From: Rhizobium sp. Root708
GTDB taxonomy: Bacteria > Pseudomonadota > Alphaproteobacteria > Rhizobiales > Rhizobiaceae
Direction: 5' to 3'
Length of the DNA: 45,573 bases
Assembly (NCBI RefSeq): GCF_001429725.1
Contig: NZ_LMHV01000014.1
Span: 1-45,573 of the forward strand
Shown: one piece after another, positions 16,879 through 24,656 of the stretch
How positions within the stretch are numbered: position 1 is the stretch's first letter
Layout: every line of letters starts with the position of its first letter
Notes under the pieces: model-generated
Database searches by the model: none
Told to the model about the DNA's origin: nothing
What the model saw: only the letters and a program-made list of their open reading frames with translations
Program-made: the position numbers and the translations under genes

Positions 16879-17888
16879 TCGGCGATGCGGATGACGGTCT
16901 TCAACCTGTCGCTCCGCCCATCGATGAGCCGCTTGTAGGCATCGGGAATTTCGTCCAGCGAGGACAGAACCTCACCGAATTCCAGAAGGGCCGGCTGTAG
17001 CCGGGGCAGCAGGTCGATGGCGTCAGGAAGCTCGGTTTCGTATGCGTGGCATCCCAGCAGAGCAATCTCGCGCTCGACCAGGATGTTCGGGTCCAGGTTC
17101 AGCCGGCCGTGGCTGATCCCGACCAGCGCCAGTGCGCCACCGCCGTCAAGCATATCCAGTCCCTGCTCGATCGCGGCAGTGCTGCCTGTCGCGTCCACCG
17201 CGTAGCAAAGCCGTGTCCCGCTCAGTGCATCCCGCACCGCAGTCTTGTCCAACGCGACCGTCGAGCCGCCACAGATACGGGCGACCAATTCGGCGCGGTT
17301 CGCGTTTCGGTCGACAAACAGCAACTTGCCGTCGTGGAGATGCGACAACAGCAATCCGCAAAGACCGCCGATCGTGCCGCATCCAATCAGGATCACAGGT
17401 TCGCCCTTCGGTACGTTCAGGCGCCTGACGGCATGGAGTGCGACGGCGAGCGGCTCGGCCATCGCGGCGACGGCCGGATTGAGCGATGGATCGTGCTTCA
17501 GAATCAGCCGTGCGGGCAATTGCGCCTGCTCGGCAAAGCCTCCGTCGCATACCTCGCCGACGAAGCCGAGATTTTCGCAGATATTGGTATGGCCCGATCT
17601 GCAGGCTTCGCATTGGCCGCAATAGAAACGAGAATCGACCGCAACAAGATCGCCGACCGCCAGGTCGGCAACCTCATCTCCCACTGCCGAGATGCGTCCG
17701 CAGAACTCATGGCCGGCGACGGAAGGCCGCCGACTGATCCATTGGCCGGTCCGGAAATTGTGAAGGTCGGATCCGCAAATTCCAGCCGCGCGCACGTCGA
17801 TGGTGACATAGCCCGCCGGCGGGTGCGGAAGTGCCTCGACTTCCTCCACCCTGAGGTCCCCGGCGTCATAGAGGCGCACGGCTTTCAT
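16875..17888 (-). CDS. Zinc-dependent alcohol dehydrogenase (threonine/sorbitol dehydrogenase-like)
   Basis: This 337-residue medium-chain dehydrogenase has catalytic zinc ligands C38 (GICGSDLHNF), H60 and E61 (AGHEFCG), with E145 nearby. The structural zinc cysteines are C90, C93, C96 and C104 (YCGQCEACRSGHTNIC). The NAD-binding motif GCGTIGG is near 169-175. It would oxidise a secondary or polyol alcohol with NAD(P). Its start lies 3 bp after the HisD-like gene stop and its stop overlaps the GntR start, so all are co-transcribed. In marine bacteria an ADH of this type is found with HpsN and an SDR for dihydroxypropanesulfonate oxidation; that parallel is suggestive only. Confidence 0.87.
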   Translation of the reverse strand: MKAVRLYDAGDLRVEEVEALPHPPAGYVTIDVRAAGICGSDLHNFRTGQWISRRPSVAGHEFCGRISAVGDEVADLAVGDLVAVDSRFYCGQCEACRSGHTNICENLGFVGEVCDGGFAEQAQLPARLILKHDPSLNPAVAAMAEPLAVALHAVRRLNVPKGEPVILIGCGTIGGLCGLLLSHLHDGKLLFVDRNANRAELVARICGGSTVALDKTAVRDALSGTRLCYAVDATGSTAAIEQGLDMLDGGGALALVGISHGRLNLDPNILVEREIALLGCHAYETELPDAIDLLPRLQPALLEFGEVLSSLDEIPDAYKRLIDGRSDRLKTVIRIAD

Positions 17889-17891
17889 CGA

Positions 17892-19223
17892 TCAGCCCTT
17901 TGCCTTGTTGAGATAGGCATCGCGAACCGAGGACACTGCGTGAGCGTGAGAGGAAAATCCCTCGTACTCCGCAAGTTTGTGGGCGCGTTTTGCGAACTCG
18001 GGATAGGCCGGCGCGGTGACGTAGCCGATCGAGCTGCGCTTGACGAAATCCGTCACGGACAGCGGGCCGTAGGTGCGGGCCCAGCGGCTGGTCGGCAGAA
18101 CCGCATTCGGGCCAAGGCAGAAGTTTGCGATGCTGACAGGTGTGTAAGGACCCAATAGAACCTCGGCGGCCTCGGTGATGTGGCTGAGATGCGCAAACGG
18201 ATCCTGCGACAGAATTTCCAGATGCTCCGGAGCATAGGCGTTGACGAAGTCATAGCTCTCCTCGACCGACGAGGTCAGAACGATGCCGCCGCATTTTCCG
18301 GAAAGAACCGTGCTGGAGAACTGTACTCTCTGCTCGGTCATGCGCGCCCAGTGTTCGGGCAGCGCCGCCAGAGCTTCTTCCGCCACGCGGCGGCTGTGAG
18401 TGACAAGATAGGCCGAGGAATCCGGTCCGTGTTCGGCCTCGATCAACAGATCGAGCGCAGCGAGGCCGCCATGAACGGTATCGTCGGCGAAAATCATCGC
18501 CTCGGAAGGACCGGCCGGCAGTCCCGTATCAATAACGCCGGCCAGGGACCGTTTTGCGGCGACGACCCACGGACTGCCGGGTCCAACAATTTTCAGGGCC
18601 GGCTTGATCGTTTCCGTGCCATAGGCAACCGCGGCAACGGCCTGCGCGCCGCCAACCTTGTAGACCGTGTTGACACCGGCGAGGCGCGCAGCAACGAGCG
18701 TTGCGGCGTCGACGCTGCCATCGGGCGCCGGGGGCGTGACGATCGCGAGATTGGGAACGCCGGCGACGGTCGCTGGAACCGAGGTCATCATCGTGACCGA
18801 CGGGAACGAGCCCTTGCCGCGCGGCACGTAAAGAGCAACCGACTGAATCGGCGTAAAGCGATCGCCGGCAAAGGCGCCTGGCCGAATTTCTTTCAGCCAC
18901 ATCGCCTCTGGCTTCTGTTCCTCGTGGAAATGCCGGATGTTCTCGATGCCGAACTTGATCGCTTCGATAACGTCTTCGGCGACGCCCTTGAAGGCGGCGT
19001 CGAACTCGGCTTCCGTCACCTTGATCGTCGCCTCTGAAACATCGGCCTTGTCGAGCTCGCGGCCAAAGCGTGCAACGGCGCGGTCGCCCTCGGTCCGGAC
19101 CGCCTCGAGGATCGGCTGCACTTTTTCGATGAAGCTCGAAATGTCCGTCTCGGATCGTCGCAAAAGCTGGGTCTTCTCGTTGGCGCTGAGCTTCGAGTAG
19201 TCGTGGAATGAGACTTCAACCAT
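17892..19223 (-). CDS. Histidinol dehydrogenase-family catabolic dehydrogenase (possibly HpsN-like)
   Basis: This 443-residue protein has the full HisD fold: VALYVPRGKG near 129-138, GGAQAVAAVAYGTETI near 191-206, GLPAGPSEAMI near 234-244 and the catalytic pair E333-H334 (APEHLEI). Compared with E. coli HisD, the zinc ligands corresponding to H262 and H419 are present (H265, H426). Gln259 is replaced by E262, Asp360 by N367, and the substrate-site His367 by A374 (GPNAVLPT instead of GTNHVLPT). These changes, and the setting with a GntR regulator, ADH and kinase, argue against histidine biosynthesis. HpsN, sulfopropanediol 3-dehydrogenase, is a HisD-family enzyme found in similar clusters and is the best guess. 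It is the first gene of its operon. Confidence 0.8.
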   Translation of the reverse strand: MVEVSFHDYSKLSANEKTQLLRRSETDISSFIEKVQPILEAVRTEGDRAVARFGRELDKADVSEATIKVTEAEFDAAFKGVAEDVIEAIKFGIENIRHFHEEQKPEAMWLKEIRPGAFAGDRFTPIQSVALYVPRGKGSFPSVTMMTSVPATVAGVPNLAIVTPPAPDGSVDAATLVAARLAGVNTVYKVGGAQAVAAVAYGTETIKPALKIVGPGSPWVVAAKRSLAGVIDTGLPAGPSEAMIFADDTVHGGLAALDLLIEAEHGPDSSAYLVTHSRRVAEEALAALPEHWARMTEQRVQFSSTVLSGKCGGIVLTSSVEESYDFVNAYAPEHLEILSQDPFAHLSHITEAAEVLLGPYTPVSIANFCLGPNAVLPTSRWARTYGPLSVTDFVKRSSIGYVTAPAYPEFAKRAHKLAEYEGFSSHAHAVSSVRDAYLNKAKG

Positions 19224-19446
19224 GCGTAGGATCCTTGTTAACGCCGCGAACGACGGGCAGCCGAAATCCAGCCAGCACAGCTGTGCCGGACATCAAAATT
19301 CGCGCAGTTCGCCTGTTGCAAGCACGGCATATCCGCCGGATTGCATGGCAGCAACCGCCAATATCAAATTAGCAAGGCACCGGCCTTCACGGACGGGCAG
19401 CGTCGTTGAGGTTTGAGACCCCGGTGTTCCACTTTTATAATTGTCT

Positions 19447-19475
19447 TTATATGTCTATACATCCTTAGACATCAA
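19447..19475 (-). promoter_or_regulatory. Promoter and GntR-type operator of the HisD-like operon
   Basis: On the minus strand TTGATG (19475-19470) and ATATAA (19452-19447) make a -35/-10 pair with 17-bp spacing. The 12-mer ATGTCTATACAT (plus strand 19451-19462) overlaps the -10 edge and spacer. A wider inverted repeat ATGTCTA-N8-TAGACAT spans 19451-19472. The arrangement would let a repressor occlude RNA polymerase. The rest of the 291-bp gap (19224-19514) shows no convincing gene. Confidence 0.6.
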
Positions 19476-19514
19476 CCTCGAAAACCTGTCAAGCAGCCGG
19501 TTTGATCTCGGCAA

Positions 19515-20285
19515 TCAAATGGAGGCGAGGAAGCCGCCGTCCACCGGGATGCACTGGCCGGTAACATAGGCCGAGGCTTTGCCGGCCAGAAAAACGACAA
19601 CTCCGCCGATATCAGCCGCGTCTCCGAAGCGCTTCTGCGGGATTTTGTCCAGCATCCGCGAGGACCAGCCTTCGTCCTGATAGAAGCCCTCGGTCATAGC
19701 CGTTCTGAAGTAGCCGGGCGCGACGGCGTTGACGCGGATTCCAAGAGGAGCCCATTCGGCGGACAGTGCCCGCGTCATGCCGAGCAATCCCGACTTCGAC
19801 GACCCGTAGGGCACCGCTGTTGGAATGCCGACGTAGGACGTGAGGGAGCAGAGATTGACGATGCTGCCGCCTTCCTCCTGCCTGGCCATCTGCCGCGCCG
19901 CCGCTTGCGACCAGAAGAATGCTCCCTTCAGATTGGTGCCGATGATCGCATCCCAGATCTGCTCATCGACATCCAGGGAAGGCGAAACCTGTTCGTAACC
20001 GGCATTGTTGACGAGAACGTCGATCGAGCCGAACGAAGCTCTGAACCGCTCCAGCGTGTCGTCGATCGACTTGATGTCGGTCACGTCTTGAGCGCTGGTG
20101 ACACACCGTCTGCCGAGTTTCTCGATTTCCGCACGGGTTTCGGTCAGCGACGTTTCATTGCGTGCCGTCACGCAGAGATCGGCTCCTGCCTGGGCAAGCG
20201 CGATTGCGATCCATTGCCCTATGCCGCGGCTGGCACCGGTGACCACGGCCACCTTTCCTTCCAGGCTGAAAAGTGTGTCTGCCAT
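19515..20285 (-). CDS. Short-chain dehydrogenase/reductase (SDR)
   Basis: This 256-residue classical SDR has the cofactor motif TGASRGIG at 16-23, NNAG near 93-96, N118, catalytic S147, Y160 and K164 (YGSSK), and a C-terminus CIPVDGGF typical of the family. It would oxidise or reduce a secondary alcohol or ketone with NAD(P)H. It is transcribed leftwards toward the HisD-like operon, from which it is separated by a 291-bp region with its own promoter. The operator-like ATGTCTATACAT lies 45 bp upstream of its start. With the ADH and HisD-like enzyme it makes a three-dehydrogenase set. The substrate is unknown. Confidence 0.88.
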   Translation of the reverse strand: MADTLFSLEGKVAVVTGASRGIGQWIAIALAQAGADLCVTARNETSLTETRAEIEKLGRRCVTSAQDVTDIKSIDDTLERFRASFGSIDVLVNNAGYEQVSPSLDVDEQIWDAIIGTNLKGAFFWSQAAARQMARQEEGGSIVNLCSLTSYVGIPTAVPYGSSKSGLLGMTRALSAEWAPLGIRVNAVAPGYFRTAMTEGFYQDEGWSSRMLDKIPQKRFGDAADIGGVVVFLAGKASAYVTGQCIPVDGGFLASI

Positions 20286-20329
20286 CGTCCATCCCTCTTG
20301 TTTCCTGATCCAAGCACTGATCGCAAATA

Positions 20330-20341
20330 ATGTCTATACAT
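20330..20341. promoter_or_regulatory. Second GntR-type operator in the SDR/aminotransferase divergent region
   Basis: ATGTCTATACAT is an exact copy of the 12-mer at 19451-19462. It lies in the 117-bp gap between divergent genes, 45 bp upstream of the SDR and 61 bp upstream of the aminotransferase. Its outer arms ATGT/ACAT are palindromic, as expected for HutC-subfamily GntR sites. Control of both flanking genes by the GntR protein at 16108 is inferred. Confidence 0.6.
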
Positions 20342-20402
20342 ATATCGACAACTTCGAGATGCCTTCCTATGCTCCCTTCGATTTACAGACAGTGAGGCAC
20401 AG

Positions 20403-21536
20403 ATGTCAGATACGACGAGACATATCCGCGATGAAGTGATCGGTATTCCTCGCTACAATTCCGGGCTGACTTTGGCGGAGGTTCGCGAGCGCTATAAACT
20501 GCCGGTCATTTCGAAACTCGGTTCGAACGAGAGCCCTTTTGGGGCGTCCGCCAGCGCCTTCGATTTCCAGGACGGAGCGCGTGAACTTGTTCGCTTGTAT
20601 CCTGACCCGAAAGGCCACGAACTCTGTGCAGCCATTGCCGAGAAACTCGATGTCAGCACCGATCAGGTCATCCTGGGCAACGGCTCCGAAGATCTGATCG
20701 CGATCATCTGCCGGGCGGTCGTCAGGCAGGCGGATATCGTCACCACGCTCTATCCGTCCTTTCCGCTTCATGAAGATTACGCCGTCCTCATGGGTGGCCG
20801 TGTCGAGCGCATTGAGGTCAAGCCGGATCTCACGATCGATGTGCCGGCGCTGATCGATGCGGCGAAGCGCCGACCGCGAATGATACTCTTCGCCAACCCG
20901 ATGAACCCGGTGGGCTCCTGGATCGGAAGCGATGACTTTGCCGAGTTTCTCCGAGCCGTCGACGAGGATACGCTGCTTGTCATCGATGAAGCCTATACTG
21001 AGTATGCTGCCGGTGACGACTATCCTTCGACGATCGATCTGTTGAAGGACTGCGACCGCAGCTGGGTCGTGCTGCGGACCTTCTCGAAAGCCTACGGCCT
21101 CGCGGGATTGCGGATTGGCTTCGGTATCGCCTCCAGCCCGCAGCTTTGCGACTTCCTCAATCGCGTACGCACCCCATTCAACACAAACGCCTTTGCGCAG
21201 CACGCGGCGATGGCCGCTCTTGGGGATGAAGCGCACCTGCGCCGGACGGTCGAACTGGCCCTAGCGGAACGCGCGCGAGTCGCCGATGGTCTGAAGCAGC
21301 TTGGCATGAGGCCTGCTCCCTCCAAGGGCAATTTCGTCTTCTTCGACTGCGGCGGCAACGCCGCGCTGCTTGCTGAAGAGCTCTTGAAAGAGGGCGTCAT
21401 CGTCAAGCCTTGGAAACAGCCGGGCTACGAAACGTTCATTCGCGTCAGTATCGGCAGCGCTGACGAGAACGATCATTTTCTGCGCGCGATGACGCTGTCG
21501 TTGCGTAGACGAGAAGAAATATCAGCCGCTCGATAA
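20403..21536 (+). CDS. HisC-like class I/II pyridoxal-phosphate aminotransferase
   Basis: This 377-residue enzyme resembles histidinol-phosphate aminotransferase: SNESPFG near 41-47, LGNGSEDLI near 91-99, NPMNPVG near 165-171 with N168, D195 (LLVIDEAYTEY) and the PLP lysine K229 (RTFSKAYGLAGLRIG). It transfers an amino group between an L-amino acid-like donor and a keto acid or phosphate ester. It lies beside SDR and HisD-like genes rather than his biosynthesis genes, and shares an intergenic operator with the SDR, so a catabolic role is more likely than histidine synthesis. Two hairpins follow its stop. Aromatic or sulfonated amino acid substrates are possible alternatives. Confidence 0.82.
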   Translation: MSDTTRHIRDEVIGIPRYNSGLTLAEVRERYKLPVISKLGSNESPFGASASAFDFQDGARELVRLYPDPKGHELCAAIAEKLDVSTDQVILGNGSEDLIAIICRAVVRQADIVTTLYPSFPLHEDYAVLMGGRVERIEVKPDLTIDVPALIDAAKRRPRMILFANPMNPVGSWIGSDDFAEFLRAVDEDTLLVIDEAYTEYAAGDDYPSTIDLLKDCDRSWVVLRTFSKAYGLAGLRIGFGIASSPQLCDFLNRVRTPFNTNAFAQHAAMAALGDEAHLRRTVELALAERARVADGLKQLGMRPAPSKGNFVFFDCGGNAALLAEELLKEGVIVKPWKQPGYETFIRVSIGSADENDHFLRAMTLSLRRREEISAAR

Positions 21537-21549
21537 AAACTGACGGTGA

Positions 21550-21618
21550 AATGGGCTCGGTGCGAGCCCATTCGATTCCTTCCTGCCTGTTGGGCGCCAA
21601 AAAGCTGCTGGCGCCCAA
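21550..21618. terminator. Two tandem hairpins after the aminotransferase gene
   Basis: AATGGGCTCG (21550-21559) pairs with CGAGCCCATT (21563-21572) over a GTG loop. TTGGGCGCC (21590-21598) pairs with GGCGCCCAA (21610-21618) and is followed by GTCTTTCCCTT. Both stems are perfect. They lie in the 309-bp gap (21537-21845) before the phosphodiesterase gene and probably end aminotransferase transcription. The rest of the gap has a T8 run at 21822-21829 and no convincing gene. Confidence 0.6.
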
Positions 21619-21845
21619 GTCTTTCCCTTCGTCGCGGGAGGCCGCGCTTCCCAGCACATGCTGTTCAACAGCCTATGAGCATTTGCCCACTCGTGGAGGC
21701 AGATGTCACGCAACGGTTATCTGCGGTCCTTATACCACCCTGCCAGCGTCATCCCCGGGCCGGTGTGATGAAGCCGACGATCGATACTTCGCCGAGATGG
21801 CGCGGCGATCGATCTGATCGGTTTTTTTTGATGAAGGTATTTCCT

Positions 21846-22595
21846 ATGACGAAAATTGTCGGGCATCGCGGTGCGCGGAACCTGTGGCCGGAGAACTCGA
21901 TCGAGGGTTTCAGAAGGACGCTCGGGCTTGCGGTCGATGCCATCGAATTCGACGTGCATCTGACGGATGCGGGAGAGCTTGTCGTCATCCATGATGCCAC
22001 GCTTGAGCGGACAGTCGACAGCGCAGGCGAGGTCAGGACGCTCTCGTCGTCCGAACGTCTGGCGACGCGTCTCAAGGGATCCGAGGAACCAATCCCGACC
22101 CTTGATGAGGTGCTCGCGCTGTTTGCCGGCGCAAGGCCGGTCGATCTCCATGTCGAGCTTAAAGCGAATGTCGGCGGAGTACCCTACGAAGGGCTCGAAG
22201 CTCTGGCCGCCGCCGCCCTGCGGCACCACGGGCTTGCCGAGCGCAGCTTGCTGACAAGTTTCAATCTCGACGTCCTCGAAGAGTGCCGGCGCGTTGCGCC
22301 CGAGATCGGTCGTCTCTGCTCGATCAATGCCAAATCCTCGGAAAAGCTTGGCGTGACCACGACCATCAGCAAAGCGGCAGCCATTGCAGACATCGTTGCC
22401 ATCGAAAAATCGTTGCTCGCAACGAACTGGCAGGAGGCGACCGCAATTACTTCTCGCGATCGGCTCTGCTGCTGGGTCCTGAATGATGAGGAGGCGCTGG
22501 AGTATTGGCTCGGCCAGGGTGTCGGCTGGATCACCAGCGACGATCCGGTTCTGGCTCTTTCGATCCACGCCGGATCCCGCGATACGGCCGCCTGA
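21846..22595 (+). CDS. Glycerophosphodiester phosphodiesterase (GDPD family)
   Basis: This 249-residue GDPD-domain enzyme has the N-terminal catalytic motif GHRGARNLWPENSIEGF (HR..N) at about 6-22, EFDVHLTDAGELVVIHDATLERT with the metal-binding E-D and catalytic H, and HVELKAN near residue 102. It would hydrolyse a glycerophosphodiester to glycerol-3-phosphate plus an alcohol. No signal peptide is seen, so it is probably cytoplasmic, as for UgpQ. ATG 21846 has AAGG 8 nt upstream; ATG 21831 has none. A HAD phosphatase follows 59 bp downstream. Genuine glycerophosphodiesterase activity is the likeliest but unproven role. Confidence 0.88.
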   Translation: MTKIVGHRGARNLWPENSIEGFRRTLGLAVDAIEFDVHLTDAGELVVIHDATLERTVDSAGEVRTLSSSERLATRLKGSEEPIPTLDEVLALFAGARPVDLHVELKANVGGVPYEGLEALAAAALRHHGLAERSLLTSFNLDVLEECRRVAPEIGRLCSINAKSSEKLGVTTTISKAAAIADIVAIEKSLLATNWQEATAITSRDRLCCWVLNDEEALEYWLGQGVGWITSDDPVLALSIHAGSRDTAA

Positions 22596-22654
22596 TAGCG
22601 CCTCGATCTTCGACGCATTCCAATATTGAGGATGCCCAGCTGAATAGTGAATTG

Positions 22655-23359
22655 ATGACTGACTTAGATCTGCTGATTTTTGATTGCGATGGCGTGCTGA
22701 TCGATAGCGAGTCGATTTCCGCCCGCACACTCGCGCATGCCGTAACACAGGCAGGCGTCGACATGACGCCACGCCAGATACTGATCGAATTTACCGGGAA
22801 GTCGGAAAGTGAATTGCAACAAGCGCTCGTCGAGCGCGGTCTGGCCGATGTCGATGCGGTCCTAGCTGCATGGCATGCGGACATATATGCCGCCTTCCGT
22901 CGCGAGCTTCTACCGATGGAAGGAATCGGGGACATCGTTGCCGAGCTCGAGGTTGCAAAATGCGTGGCTTCCAACAGCACCGTCGAGCGCCTCGGCAACA
23001 GCCTCGGCCTTCTCCCGCTCTGGGCGGATTTCGCGCCGAACGTATTCAGTGCCGAGATGGTGACAGCTCCTAAGCCGTCGCCGGATCTTGTCGAGTTCTG
23101 CCTCTCGAAAATGAATGCGAGCCGCGAGCGTAGCGTCATGATCGATGACAGCCCGGCGGGGATACAGGCGGCCGTTGCAGCCGGTGTGAGGGCAATCGGT
23201 TTCGTGGATCCGAACGATCCGCGTTCGGGGCGTCGGGAAGTCCTGCTAGCGGCGGGCGCTGAAGACGTCGCGTTCGGCGCCGGCGAACTGAGACTGGTGC
23301 TTCAACGCCTCGGGGCTTACCGGGCGCGGGCAGAGCGACCAATGGAGGTCGAGGCTTGA
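22655..23359 (+). CDS. HAD-superfamily hydrolase (phosphatase or phosphomutase-like)
   Basis: This 234-residue protein has HAD motif I DCDGVLIDSES (nucleophile Asp near residue 8), motif II SNST, motif III Lys in APKPSPD and motif IV MIDDSPAG. The cap is helical, subfamily IA, as in phosphoglycolate phosphatase and beta-phosphoglucomutase-like proteins. It could dephosphorylate a sugar or polyol phosphate. ATG 22655 has only a weak ribosome site; TTG 22652 is an alternative. It follows the GDPD gene on the same strand, suggesting co-transcription and a link to phosphodiester breakdown. Substrate unknown. Confidence 0.85.
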   Translation: MTDLDLLIFDCDGVLIDSESISARTLAHAVTQAGVDMTPRQILIEFTGKSESELQQALVERGLADVDAVLAAWHADIYAAFRRELLPMEGIGDIVAELEVAKCVASNSTVERLGNSLGLLPLWADFAPNVFSAEMVTAPKPSPDLVEFCLSKMNASRERSVMIDDSPAGIQAAVAAGVRAIGFVDPNDPRSGRREVLLAAGAEDVAFGAGELRLVLQRLGAYRARAERPMEVEA

Positions 23360-23435
23360 GAACGGTAGGCCTCTCTTCCTGGACGTCGGCCGACCGACGG
23401 GCCTCTCGAATGTTGCGGCGGGGGAGAGCTGCCAT

Positions 23436-24391
23436 ATGACCTTGAAGCGTGATGATTATAGCAGCCGGCTGGATTTCACCGCCAAGGCCGGTTGGCTCTA
23501 CTACATCGGTGGGCACAGCCAGGATGAGATCGCGCAGAAGCTGGGCGTGTCCCGGCAGACCGCACAGCGGCTCGTGTCGCGTGCCGTCCAGCAGGGGTTG
23601 ATCAAGATCCGGCTCGATCACCCGGTTGGCGATTGCATGAGTCTTGCCGCCAGACTCAAGAGCAAGTTTGCGCTCCAGTTCGTGGAGGTCATTCCCTCGG
23701 GAGATCAGGCGCTCGGTTTGAGTGGTGGCCTTGCCCAGGCGGTGGCAGCTGAACTCGAGCGACGGCTGGCCTGCGACAAGCCTGCTGTCATCGCCATCGG
23801 GACGGGGCACACCCTCAAGGCGGCGGTCGAGGAAATGGTGCCGATGGAGGCGCGGCAACACAAGATCGTTTCGCTGACCGGCAACATCACCCGCGAAGGA
23901 TCGGTGTGGTTCTACAATGTGGTCTTCAAGCTTGCCGATATGATCACCGCGAAATGCTATCCGATGCCGGTTCCCGTCATCGCGTCGTCGCAGCAGGAAC
24001 GGACGATCCTGCATAGCCAGCCCGTGATCCATCAGACACTGTCGCTTGCGGCCCGCGCGGACGTTGCCTTTGTCGGCATCGGGGATGTGGGGCCTGAAGC
24101 GCCGCTGTTTCTCGATGGCTTCATCCTGAAAGACGAACTGAAGCGCCTTCAGCAAGCCGGGGTAGTGGGTGAGATCGTCGGTTGGACCTTCGACAAGCAC
24201 GCAAGCTGGTCGAGGGGATCACCAACGACCGGGTCGCGAGCGCGCCCATTCCGTCCTGCAGCAGAACCTTGGTGATCGGGGTGGCAAAGGGCGAGCGGAA
24301 AGAACCGGCCATCCGAGGAGCGCTAACGGGGCGTCTCATCAACGGTCTGATGACAGACGAGCTCACAGCGCAGAGCCTTTTGGGAACGTGA
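23436..24391 (+). pseudogene. SorC/DeoR-type sugar-binding transcriptional regulator, frameshifted near its 3' end
   Basis: A good start (ATG 23436, GGGGGAGAG upstream) opens a SorC-family protein: helix-turn-helix around QDEIAQKLGVSRQTAQRLVS, then a sugar-binding domain with VIAIGTGHTLKAAVEEM and VAFVGIGDVG. The frame runs on to 24275 with an unrelated tail. The expected SorC C-terminus continues in another frame to 24391 (KLVEGITNDRVASAP, AIRGALTGRLINGLMTDELTA). The break is at about 24200: CACGCAAGCTG where CACGGCAAGCTG would restore frame and read H-G-K-L. One missing G therefore replaces about 65 residues of the effector domain. The repaired gene would encode about 318 residues, normal for the family. 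It may be a real mutation or a sequencing error. Confidence 0.8.
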
Positions 24392-24392
24392 C

Positions 24393-24431
24393 GACCGAGC
24401 CCCGGGAAACGGGGCGCGGTCTTTAAATTTG
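24393..24431 (+). terminator. Rho-independent terminator after the SorC-type gene
   Basis: GACCG-A-GCCCCG, a GGAAA loop, then CGGGGC-G-CGGTC forms an 11-bp stem with one mismatch at 24393-24421, followed by TTTAAATTT. It begins 2 bp after the restored-frame stop of the SorC-type gene, which supports 24391 as the original end. The remaining gap to 24656 is AT-rich around 24505-24560, a likely promoter region for the ABC transporter operon, with no gene seen. Confidence 0.75.
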
Positions 24432-24656
24432 CAGTGCTGATCCGGCTCGACGAAGAGCCCCAAGACTCGGAATCCGGAAGGATTCGGGATGCGTCCCTGC
24501 GTCCTAAATATTCAATATTAATCAACAAATACAATAGCTTAAATGTCATTAAAACTCCATCGCACCATTAGGAAAACGACATGCACCCGGCCCTAAAACA
24601 CCGCGACATTTGTACCGGGCCGTATCCGAGAAAACCTCGCCAAAGGAGAGACTTTC

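Noticed and set aside
17892..21536. HisD-like and HisC-like genes as part of histidine biosynthesis
   Set aside because: No other his genes are present, HisD active-site residues are altered, and the genes share a GntR-type operator with dehydrogenases.
21822..21829. T8 run as a terminator for the aminotransferase gene
   Set aside because: No strong stem lies directly before it; the two perfect hairpins at 21550-21618 are better candidates. It is just upstream of the phosphodiesterase start and may belong to its leader.
24441..24484. Short GAATCC/GGATTC stem in the gap before the peptide-type transporter
   Set aside because: Only six base pairs without a T-tract, and a stronger terminator lies just upstream.
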